A stretch of 24,758 nt of DNA from positions 1 through 24,758 of IMG/VR virus record IMGVR_UViG_3300007609_000086; one strand, written 5' to 3'. The stretch is from a virus. The number at the start of each line of letters is the position of its first letter. Positions within the stretch are counted from its first letter, which is position 1. Shown here piece by piece: positions 6,350 to 11,883 of this stretch. The notes below the pieces were generated by a model. That model saw nothing but the letters and a program-made list of their open reading frames with translations. It had not been told where the DNA came from and ran no database searches. Both the position numbers and the translations under genes were made by a program.

Positions 6350-6656
6350 GTTATAGGGCGGTTTTATTATGCACAAAGTACAATTAGTTTTTATTGAATT
6401 ACCATTTGCGCCATATTATGAGTACGATGAAAAATTAATATTAAACATTAAAGAAAAAGTAAACAACAAAGAAATAGAATTACCTATTATACCGACAAAA
6501 GAAATGAAATTAGACCTTTCAACGTTTAATAGTGATTTTGAATTTACCGAAAAAGAGATAGAAGCAATTGATGACTGCAACCAATTGTACGACATAGATA
6601 CTATTGTAGTTACTTCGTCAAATGTTGAGATATGGCTAACTTAAATGCCCTATAAC
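6350..6656. repeat. Module 9: inverted-repeat bracket around the 91-aa gene
   Basis: GTTATAGGGC (6350-6359) and GCCCTATAAC (6647-6656) are perfect 10-bp inverted repeats at the edges of a single-gene module. Pairing beyond these ten bases is weak, so the bracket is shorter than in the other modules. Confidence 0.7.
6369..6644 (+). CDS. Hypothetical acidic protein, 91 aa
   Basis: Starts MHKVQLVFIELPFAPYYEYD and is rich in Glu/Asp, especially in the second half (FEFTEKEIEAIDDCNQLYDID). No domain recognised; the size and acidity recall phage anti-host proteins, but that is only a comparison. ATG lies 9 bases after the left module arm and the stop lies 2 bases before the right arm. Confidence 0.65.
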   Translation: MHKVQLVFIELPFAPYYEYDEKLILNIKEKVNNKEIELPIIPTKEMKLDLSTFNSDFEFTEKEIEAIDDCNQLYDIDTIVVTSSNVEIWLT

Positions 6657-6661
6657 GTGCC

Positions 6662-6696
6662 TTGTGTATGTTGTCGTTTTAATGCAACATACACAA
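6662..6696. repeat. Module 10: 12-bp hairpin, best attC-like site
   Basis: TTGTGTATGTTG (6662-6673) and CAACATACACAA (6685-6696) form a perfect 12-bp stem around the 11-base loop T plus CGTTTTAATG. Just outside lie TATAAC (6651-6656) with a 5-base spacer and GTTAGCA (6698-6704) with a 1-base spacer. The whole 6650-6704 unit resembles a short integron attC: inverse core, stem, asymmetric spacers, core. Confidence 0.78.
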
Positions 6697-6753
6697 TGTT
6701 AGCAGTATGTATTTTTAATTTTTTTTTAGCGTGGGATTTTTAAAACTTTAATA

Positions 6754-7473
6754 ATGGAAATAAACAGAATATACAACGAGCCGAATAATGAAACAATGGC
6801 AAAAATGCCAGATTGTTTTGTAGATTTAATTGTAACTTCTCCTCCCTACAATTTGGGTAACTCAAAAAAAGGAAGTTTTTACGGTGGGAAAAGTAAAGGG
6901 GAAAATATTGAATACATAGACCACGATGACGATATGCCAACACAAGAATATATTGATTGGCAACACTTATTATTTAAAGAATGGATGAGAATATTAAAAC
7001 CAACAGGAGCAATATTTTACAACCATAAACCAAGAATTTTAAATGGTGTTTATGATGACCGCAAAAACTTAATACCATTTCCAATAAGGCAGGAAATTAT
7101 TTGGGATAGGTGTGGAATGGTTAATTTTTCAGGTAGTTTTTTTGCACCAAATACCGAAAGGATATACATAATTGCAAAGCCTGAATGGAAGCCTAATAAA
7201 GAATGTTTAGGTTTTGGAGAAGTTTGGAAAATTACACCCGATACAGGAATAAACCACCCTGCTCCATTTCCATTGAAACTTGCAAAGAAAATAATTGTAT
7301 CATCAACAAATGAAGGTGCAATAGTTTACGACCCTTTTATGGGAAGTGGAACAACGGCTATTGCCTGTTTACAGCATAAAAGAAATTATATTGGTAGTGA
7401 ATTATCAAATGAGTATGTTGAACTTTCAAAACAAAGACTGAAACCTTATGAAATGCAGACTACTCTTTTCTAA
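6754..7473 (+). CDS. Beta-class DNA methyltransferase (N4-C or N6-A)
   Basis: 239 aa. Motif IV DLIVTSPPYN (SPPY at residues 29-32) precedes the SAM-binding motif I YDPFMGSGTTAIA (D193-P-F-M-G-S-G-T), the order of beta-class amino-methyltransferases. TSPPY is shared by N4-cytosine and some N6-adenine enzymes, so the base is undecided. No restriction enzyme is adjacent, so it is an orphan phage enzyme likely to protect phage DNA. It ends in EMQTTLF, the same clamp-like tail as Mom. A perfect hairpin follows the stop. Confidence 0.93.
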   Translation: MEINRIYNEPNNETMAKMPDCFVDLIVTSPPYNLGNSKKGSFYGGKSKGENIEYIDHDDDMPTQEYIDWQHLLFKEWMRILKPTGAIFYNHKPRILNGVYDDRKNLIPFPIRQEIIWDRCGMVNFSGSFFAPNTERIYIIAKPEWKPNKECLGFGEVWKITPDTGINHPAPFPLKLAKKIIVSSTNEGAIVYDPFMGSGTTAIACLQHKRNYIGSELSNEYVELSKQRLKPYEMQTTLF

Positions 7474-7490
7474 TCGGTTTGAAAAACCGA
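7474..7490 (+). terminator. Hairpin directly after the methyltransferase stop
   Basis: TCGGTTT, a 3-base loop gaa and AAACCGA form a perfect 7-bp hairpin right behind the stop codon. There is no T run, so it may stabilise the mRNA end rather than terminate transcription. Confidence 0.4.
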
Positions 7491-7533
7491 AAGTGCGTTG
7501 GCAAAAAATTAAAAATATTACTGCTAACACAAA

Positions 7534-7561
7534 AATAAGTTGATTTTTAATTCAATTTATT
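7534..7561. repeat. Module 12: hairpin at the right end of the chain
   Basis: AATAAGTTGA (7534-7543) and TCAATTTATT (7552-7561) pair over 10 positions with one G-T pair, loop TTTTTAAT. It is flanked by CTAAC (7524-7528) and GTTAA (7566-7570), as in module 10, but the loop is not CGTTTTAATG. No partner for the following GTTAAAAGC was found, so the chain appears to end here. Confidence 0.6.
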
Positions 7562-7610
7562 GACTGTTAAAAGCAGTTCAGCTCTGCTGTATTGCGTATT
7601 AAAACTGAAA

Positions 7611-8300
7611 ATGAAAAAGAAATGCAAAGGAAAAGGACTTGCAAAAGGTAATGGATGCAATAAGCTTGAATTTATTAATCCAATGTGTAAAGGTCTTTGC
7701 TCTTCTTGCTGGAAGTCATGGCTGCTAAATTCTAATGAAGGTAAACAATACCTTTCTAAAGTAGGTTTAAAAGCTAAGAAGAAAGTAAAGCACAAAAAGC
7801 AACAAGCCAAAACAAAAGGACTTAGACAACTAATGAGCGTAGATGCTTATAGAGCTAAAGTTTTGCAGCCAGTAATAAATGAGATAGCAAGGTTAATAGA
7901 CTACGGACAGCCTTGCATAGCATCAGGAAGAACAACTGGTAAGATGGCTGGAGGTCATAGAAAGTCAGTAGGCACTAATAGAGGTATTGCACTTAATCTT
8001 CACAACATACATATTCAGTCCTTTGAAAGTAATAGTTTTAGGGGTGGAGATGAGCGAGCCTATGATGCTGGAATAGTTCGAGAATATGGGGATACTTATT
8101 TAGATTACCTTATCTCCTTAGAAAATTATACGGCTAAATTTAGCAAGGCAGAATTAGAAGAAGCCTATCCAAGAGCTTGCAAGTTTAGGAATGAATTAAA
8201 AAAAGATAAAAAAGTTTTAAGTTCTAAAGAGCGCATAAAGAAAAGGAATAAAGCAAATGATTTTATAAAATTGTACGATTTAAAAGGTTTTATTTGGTAA
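7611..8300 (+). CDS. ninG: NinG/Rap-like recombination nuclease
   Basis: 229 aa from ATG 7611; the in-frame TTG at 7560 lies in the last module hairpin. An N-terminal Cys cluster (MCKGLCSSCW) and long lysine-rich linker lead to the NinG core: KVLQPVINEIARLIDYGQPC, GGHRKSVGTNRGIALNLHNI and DERAYDAGIVREYGDTYLDY. Lambda NinG (Rap) is a DNA-junction endonuclease that cuts branched recombination intermediates, which fits the annealing protein and exonuclease upstream. C-terminus is lysine-rich. Confidence 0.88.
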   Translation: MKKKCKGKGLAKGNGCNKLEFINPMCKGLCSSCWKSWLLNSNEGKQYLSKVGLKAKKKVKHKKQQAKTKGLRQLMSVDAYRAKVLQPVINEIARLIDYGQPCIASGRTTGKMAGGHRKSVGTNRGIALNLHNIHIQSFESNSFRGGDERAYDAGIVREYGDTYLDYLISLENYTAKFSKAELEEAYPRACKFRNELKKDKKVLSSKERIKKRNKANDFIKLYDLKGFIW

Positions 8301-8324
8301 ATACAAAATAACATTGTATATTTG
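8293..8324 (+). promoter_or_regulatory. Bacteroidota-type promoter
   Basis: TTTG (8293-8296), a 20-base spacer and TATATTTG (8317-8324) followed by TAG match the consensus closely. It overlaps the last codons of ninG and would start the operon beginning at 8360. Confidence 0.7.
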
Positions 8325-8359
8325 TAGTAACAAAAACGAAAAAACAAAATAAAAGAAAT

Positions 8360-8656
8360 ATGAAAAACAAAATTAAAGAAGGAGTAAAAAGAGTAATGAA
8401 GGACAACACCTCAATACTGACAAAGCCAAACTACCAAGACAGGGTAATGTATCTTCACTTGACACAGAATGAAGGCATAGACCATGAAGTAGCTTTACTA
8501 ATGGTTAAAAATTATCCTTTGCTGGATAGCGTAAAAAGGCGTATAAGATTAGAACAGGAACTTAATCCAAACTTTAGAGATAGCAACTGGGAGAAACGCC
8601 AAAAAAAATCAAAGGAAGTATCAGAAGAAATAATAGATGAAAAAAATGAAAACTAA
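8360..8656 (+). CDS. Hypothetical protein, 98 aa
   Basis: Basic and helical (MKNKIKEGVKRVMKDNTS; later NYPLLDSVKRRIRLEQELNP), ending in a charged Lys/Glu tail. No domain recognised. First gene behind the promoter at 8293. It overlaps the DnaA-like gene downstream by 20 bases, suggesting coupled translation. A second in-frame ATG at 8396 is a possible alternative start. Confidence 0.7.
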   Translation: MKNKIKEGVKRVMKDNTSILTKPNYQDRVMYLHLTQNEGIDHEVALLMVKNYPLLDSVKRRIRLEQELNPNFRDSNWEKRQKKSKEVSEEIIDEKNEN

Positions 8657-9152
8657 AGTACAGGGATTAATACTAAATCAAGATGTTTTATTAGCTATTG
8701 CAAAGGGTTTTAACACGCCTTCATGGAAAGTAGCACAAAGCATAAACACAAGAAGCAGAGCAAGAGAGTACGTTAAGATAAGGCAAATGTACGCATATAT
8801 TAGAGTAGTCTATGATAAACTATCTTTAAAGGAGGTAGGAGATGAAATGGGAGGATTTGACCATAGCACCATTATACACTCTAAAAACGAAATACAAGAC
8901 CAGATAGAGATAGGTAGCTTTGACGGCAGAGTATACAAGCAATGCTGCTTATTCTATACAAATGAAATCAAAAGGAACTACAAAACAACCGCTTTAAATG
9001 ACAGTGTTCAAGTGTTCACAAGTTTAAAAAGGCTATTGTATCTGGAAGACTTATCCAGCCAAAGAACAAAGATTAGAAAACAAATAGAAAAATTAAAAGA
9101 CATTATAACTATATTAAGCAATGAAGAAGAAGCAGATAGAGATTGCGCTTGA
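8637..9152 (+). CDS. DnaA domain IV-like DNA-binding protein
   Basis: 171 aa (ATG 8637, or 8646). Residues about 37-90 (RSRAREYVKIRQMYAYIRVV, then LSLKEVGDEMGGFDHSTIIH) match the C-terminal DNA-binding domain of DnaA: a basic helix with R-x-x-x-Y, then the DHST signature helix that reads the DnaA box. The AAA+ part of DnaA is absent. The protein continues with a helical, charged region (SLKRLLYLEDLSSQRTKIRK). A role in phage replication, or in titrating or blocking host DnaA boxes, is plausible but inferred. Confidence 0.82.
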   Translation: MKKMKTKVQGLILNQDVLLAIAKGFNTPSWKVAQSINTRSRAREYVKIRQMYAYIRVVYDKLSLKEVGDEMGGFDHSTIIHSKNEIQDQIEIGSFDGRVYKQCCLFYTNEIKRNYKTTALNDSVQVFTSLKRLLYLEDLSSQRTKIRKQIEKLKDIITILSNEEEADRDCA

Positions 9153-9468
9153 GATATGCGCTAAGACCTTTGACATCAGCGAAAAAGAAATAAAAGAAAT
9201 CATAAAGGACACCCAAAACATAAGGGCAAATGACATTGTAAAACATACTTTCAGGGGTGTAATGTGCAATTTGTCAAAGTATTACAAAGAAGAGGGTTAT
9301 CATTGTTACACGCTGCAAGAAATAGCAGTTTACGAGGGCAACAATACTCATGCAAACGTAATCAAAAGTAGAACTATCTTTAATGATGCTTTAAACTGCA
9401 AAGGAAAAGACGGGCATACTAGAGTTTATAAGACTGCTAATTACTTTTTAAAGGAGTATTTAAAGTAA
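9121..9468 (+). CDS. Second, divergent DnaA domain IV-like protein
   Basis: 115 aa. The layout of its neighbour recurs: an N-terminal helical part, ANDIVKHTFRGVMCNLSKYY for the basic helix, then YTLQEIAVYEGNNTHANVIK, where THANV stands in place of DHSTI. This looks like a diverged tandem copy of the DnaA C-terminal fold; similarity to DnaA itself is weak. The start overlaps the previous gene by 32 bases. It may partner or compete with the upstream protein. Confidence 0.65.
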   Translation: MKKKQIEIALEICAKTFDISEKEIKEIIKDTQNIRANDIVKHTFRGVMCNLSKYYKEEGYHCYTLQEIAVYEGNNTHANVIKSRTIFNDALNCKGKDGHTRVYKTANYFLKEYLK

Positions 9469-9480
9469 AGGTTTTTTATT

Positions 9481-9702
9481 ATGATTGATATTAAAATAAA
9501 AACATATCCAAAGGTAGATGAAGTTCCTTATCTAGATGTGAATAAAGAATATGTAAAACTTGAATTTAATTGTATTCCAGAAGAGGGTGTAAATATTAAA
9601 GCTAAAAAAGAAAATGGTGAAACTGTACATTTATGTGAACTAGACTCATTGCAAGCAGTACAAATGGCAAAAGCTGTAATATCTTTTTTTAATGACTTAT
9701 AA
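9481..9702 (+). CDS. Hypothetical protein, 73 aa
   Basis: Beta-rich look (IDIKIKTYPKVDEVPYLDVN, EYVKLEFNCIPEEGVNIKAK), ending in a helix (LQAVQMAKAVISFFNDL). No known family. It lies 12 bases behind the second DnaA-like gene in the same operon. Confidence 0.65.
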   Translation: MIDIKIKTYPKVDEVPYLDVNKEYVKLEFNCIPEEGVNIKAKKENGETVHLCELDSLQAVQMAKAVISFFNDL

Positions 9703-9715
9703 AATAAAGAAAACC

Positions 9716-10063
9716 ATGAAAACAATAATACTATTAATACTCTTTGTATTTAGTCAAGATGTAAATTGGACTATCTACAACGCTGCAAAAGGTCAAACGG
9801 ATAGTAACCCTCTGGAAACAGCAGACGGCTCTATAATCGACCTTAAAAAGCTAAACGAAGGCAAAATAAAATGGATTGCCATATCAAGAGATTTAAAAAG
9901 TAAATATCCTTTTGGAACTAAGGTAGTTATAACAGGCTGCAAGTATGAAGGAGTTTGGGAGGTTAGAGATGTAATGAACAAAAGATACTCCAGAACAATA
10001 GACTTTTTAGTGCCTTCAAATGTAAAGCTGGGAAAAGGGAAATGTAAGATTAGCAAAAAATGA
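9716..10063 (+). CDS. Secreted 3D/RlpA-like barrel protein
   Basis: 115 aa from ATG 9716, chosen because it starts directly with a signal peptide (MKTIILLILFVFSQD); an earlier in-frame ATG at 9692 would place eight polar residues before it. The mature part has the double-psi barrel pattern NPLETADGSIIDLKKL, WIAISRDLKSKYPFGTKVVI, then GVWEVRDVMNKRYSRTIDFL, as in RlpA/3D-domain proteins that act on peptidoglycan. It may help in cell-wall opening at lysis, though enzymatic activity cannot be told from sequence. It would act outside the inner membrane. Confidence 0.8.
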   Translation: MKTIILLILFVFSQDVNWTIYNAAKGQTDSNPLETADGSIIDLKKLNEGKIKWIAISRDLKSKYPFGTKVVITGCKYEGVWEVRDVMNKRYSRTIDFLVPSNVKLGKGKCKISKK

Positions 10064-10070
10064 AAAAAGA

Positions 10071-10283
10071 ATGGAAGATAAATTAATAGATATTTTACAG
10101 GATTTTCAAAATGATACAAACCACAACGAATTAAATGCAGTTGATGATATATTTGATTTATTTAATATTGTAAGGCAAAGCAAAGAGTTAAAAGATTTTC
10201 TTTTAGAGATTGAACAGGATAAAAACTACATACACAGCCAATATTTTAAAAACAAGGCTAAAAGATTAAGGGAAAGACTTTAA
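10071..10283 (+). CDS. Hypothetical acidic protein, 70 aa
   Basis: Starts MEDKLIDILQDFQNDTNHNE and is helical, acidic in the first half and basic at the end (FKNKAKRLRERL). No domain recognised. Seven bases downstream of the barrel protein. Confidence 0.6.
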   Translation: MEDKLIDILQDFQNDTNHNELNAVDDIFDLFNIVRQSKELKDFLLEIEQDKNYIHSQYFKNKAKRLRERL

Positions 10284-10316
10284 ATTAATCCAAGTCATGA
10301 ATAACTAAAAAATAAT

Positions 10317-10324
10317 TATATTTG
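10317..10324 (+). promoter_or_regulatory. Candidate promoter -7 box
   Basis: TATATTTG followed by TAAAG matches the Bacteroidota -7 box in the only sizeable gap before the packaging genes. I see no good TTTG at the -33 position. If real, transcription would begin almost at the GTG of the next ORF, giving a leaderless message. Confidence 0.4.
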
Positions 10325-10328
10325 TAAA

Positions 10329-10481
10329 GTGACAAAGCTAGAAATACACGCAGACATAATAGAGGGAGAACAATACACGAACGACCTAAACACACTTAGA
10401 AAGGAATATAAAGCTAAGTATGGAGAGTATGTACCAGTAACTAAATGGAATGATAGACAATGGATAAAAACGAAACTCTAA
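10329..10481 (+). CDS. Small hypothetical protein, 50 aa, GTG start
   Basis: Reads (M)TKLEIHADIIEGEQYTNDL and ends VTKWNDRQWIKTKL. It has well-mixed composition and a Trp-containing end that look like a real protein rather than noise. GTG 10329 is the only usable start; an in-frame stop lies at 10302-10304 and no ATG follows. It overlaps the next gene by 22 bases. No family known to me. Confidence 0.55.
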   Translation: MTKLEIHADIIEGEQYTNDLNTLRKEYKAKYGEYVPVTKWNDRQWIKTKL

Positions 10482-10702
10482 GCGACAAAGAACTAGCAAA
10501 ACTATTAATAGACCCAATGCCTATTGAAGAGTTTAAAGACTGGATTAAAATACCATGCACCATAGATGACCTTTATGCTTGCTATGACTATTATGAAAAC
10601 CTACCTCAAACAAGTCTAAACATAGAAAAGCTAATCTTAATAGACGAACAGATAATGGAAAAGGTATTAACACAAGTTCCTCATAGGGTAACCGACAAGT
10701 AA
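10460..10702 (+). CDS. Hypothetical acidic protein, 80 aa
   Basis: Starts MDKNETLSDKELAKLLIDPM; helical and acidic, with YACYDYYENLPQ in the middle. No domain recognised. Its position just before terS is one where small packaging accessory proteins are often found, but nothing else points to that role. Confidence 0.65.
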   Translation: MDKNETLSDKELAKLLIDPMPIEEFKDWIKIPCTIDDLYACYDYYENLPQTSLNIEKLILIDEQIMEKVLTQVPHRVTDK

Positions 10703-10729
10703 ACATACACGAAAACAAAAAAGAAAACA

Positions 10730-11149
10730 ATGGCTAAAAAAATATCTATAACAAAAGAACAGTTCAATAAAATATGTGAAGGACTAGAAACATCACACAA
10801 AGGACTACTACACTTCTGCCAGTTACAAGGCTTTAAAAGTGAAACGCCTTTTAGGAACTTGAAAAAAGACAACGAAGAGCTGGAAAAGAGATACGCGCGC
10901 GCACGAGAAATGCAGCTAGACTACTTAGGGGACTTACTTATAGAGCTTTCTTTTGACGGCTCTGGGGATAGAGAAGTAAACCAAGGCGTAAATGTAGGCA
11001 GCAACTCAATAGCAAGGGATAGACTAAAGGCGGATACCTTAAAGTTTGTGTTGGCTAAGTTAAAGGCAAATGTATATGGTGCGAAGGTCGAAGTAACCAA
11101 CATAGAGAAGCCTATATTTAATGGTATTGATTTAGATGTGGAGGAATAA
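10730..11149 (+). CDS. terS: Terminase small subunit
   Basis: 139 aa. An N-terminal helical HTH-like part (ITKEQFNKICEGLETSHKGL, then LQGFKSETPFRNLKKDNEEL) leads to the Bacteroidota phage TerS pattern RYARAREMQLDYLGDLLIEL, and SIARDRLKADTLKFVLAKLK with a C-terminal YGAKVEV. TerS recognises the packaging start on phage DNA and activates TerL. Normally terL follows at once; here a GIY-YIG nuclease gene stands between. The codons for YARAR contain a CGCGCGCGC tract (10894-10902), odd in this AT-rich DNA. Confidence 0.88.
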   Translation: MAKKISITKEQFNKICEGLETSHKGLLHFCQLQGFKSETPFRNLKKDNEELEKRYARAREMQLDYLGDLLIELSFDGSGDREVNQGVNVGSNSIARDRLKADTLKFVLAKLKANVYGAKVEVTNIEKPIFNGIDLDVEE

Positions 11150-11223
11150 GCTAAACAGAAGTGCTACTTTCATACTGGCAAAACACCTATAAAAAGTAAA
11201 CAGAGCAAATAAAAGATAAACAA

Positions 11224-11883
11224 ATGGAAATAATACAGAAATTTACAACCTTTAAAAATGAAATAGACCACTTATTTAATCTAATTGAAAAAAAACGAGA
11301 GGAGAGAGAAACGTGGAGCAATGAAAATAGAAAACAAATAAAGGCTTTGTACCCAGCAAAAAACAAAATTTATAAAGTAAAGGATATTTATAAAATTGTT
11401 AATTCTTATGACCATGATAAAATTAACTCAGATGAAGATTACTATTTTAAGGTAACATTTACAAGGTTTGCGCCTAAAACAGATTTTAGATTTGATGACC
11501 CTTACCCAAGTGTTAAGGGAGTTGTGTTAGACTGCAACTTAAAAGAAACTGATTTGATAGGTTATTTTACTAGAGTTTCAATAACTGAATTAGAAAAGGT
11601 AGAAAAGAAAAATACTTCTCAATCCGAAAGGCTAACAAAGATTTATGTAATGATTGACAAAAATACTGGATACTATAAAATTGGACGTTCTAAAAATCCT
11701 TCAATAAGAGAAAGAACATTGCAATCAGAAAAGCCCACAATAGAAATGCTATTTAACTCTGATGCAAAGGTTAAAGATGAAAAGGTTTTACATGATAAGT
11801 TTTATGAAAAAAGAGTAAGGGGTGAATGGTTTGATTTAAACGGCTCTGATTTATGTACTATTAAACAATATCTGAATTGCTAA
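11224..11883 (+). CDS. GIY-YIG (Mug113/T5orf172-like) nuclease
   Basis: 219 aa. Residues 138-212 carry the compact GIY-YIG variant of the T5orf172/Mug113 group: KIYVMIDKNTGYYKIGRSKN, a conserved Arg (RERTLQSE), then Glu and His (DEKVLHDKFYEKR) and RGEWFDL at the end. The N-terminal 135 residues are unassigned and may bind DNA. Standing between terS and terL, where Bacteroidota phages usually have no gene, it looks like a freestanding homing-type nuclease insertion. Its last seven bases overlap the start of terL. Confidence 0.8.
   Translation: MEIIQKFTTFKNEIDHLFNLIEKKREERETWSNENRKQIKALYPAKNKIYKVKDIYKIVNSYDHDKINSDEDYYFKVTFTRFAPKTDFRFDDPYPSVKGVVLDCNLKETDLIGYFTRVSITELEKVEKKNTSQSERLTKIYVMIDKNTGYYKIGRSKNPSIRERTLQSEKPTIEMLFNSDAKVKDEKVLHDKFYEKRVRGEWFDLNGSDLCTIKQYLNC

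Larger units (their letters stand above)
6698..7528. repeat. Module 11: inverted-repeat bracket around the methyltransferase
   Basis: The left arm 6698-6724 (GTTAGCAGTA, TG, TATTTTTAATTTTTT) and right arm 7503-7528 (AAAAAATTAAAAATA, T, TACTGCTAAC) match at 25 positions with one or two looped bases. It is the longest bracket of the chain. The sequence after the left arm, TTTAGCGTGGG, resembles TTTAGCGTTGG at the same place in module 7. Confidence 0.8.

Noticed and set aside
4163-6696. CRISPR array from repeated CGTTTTAATG elements
   Set aside because: The shared unit is only about 10 bases, spacing is irregular, stems vary, and genes lie between copies.
7560-7610. TTG start for NinG
   Set aside because: It lies in the last hairpin of the chain; ATG 7611 starts directly at the lysine/Cys-rich N-terminus.
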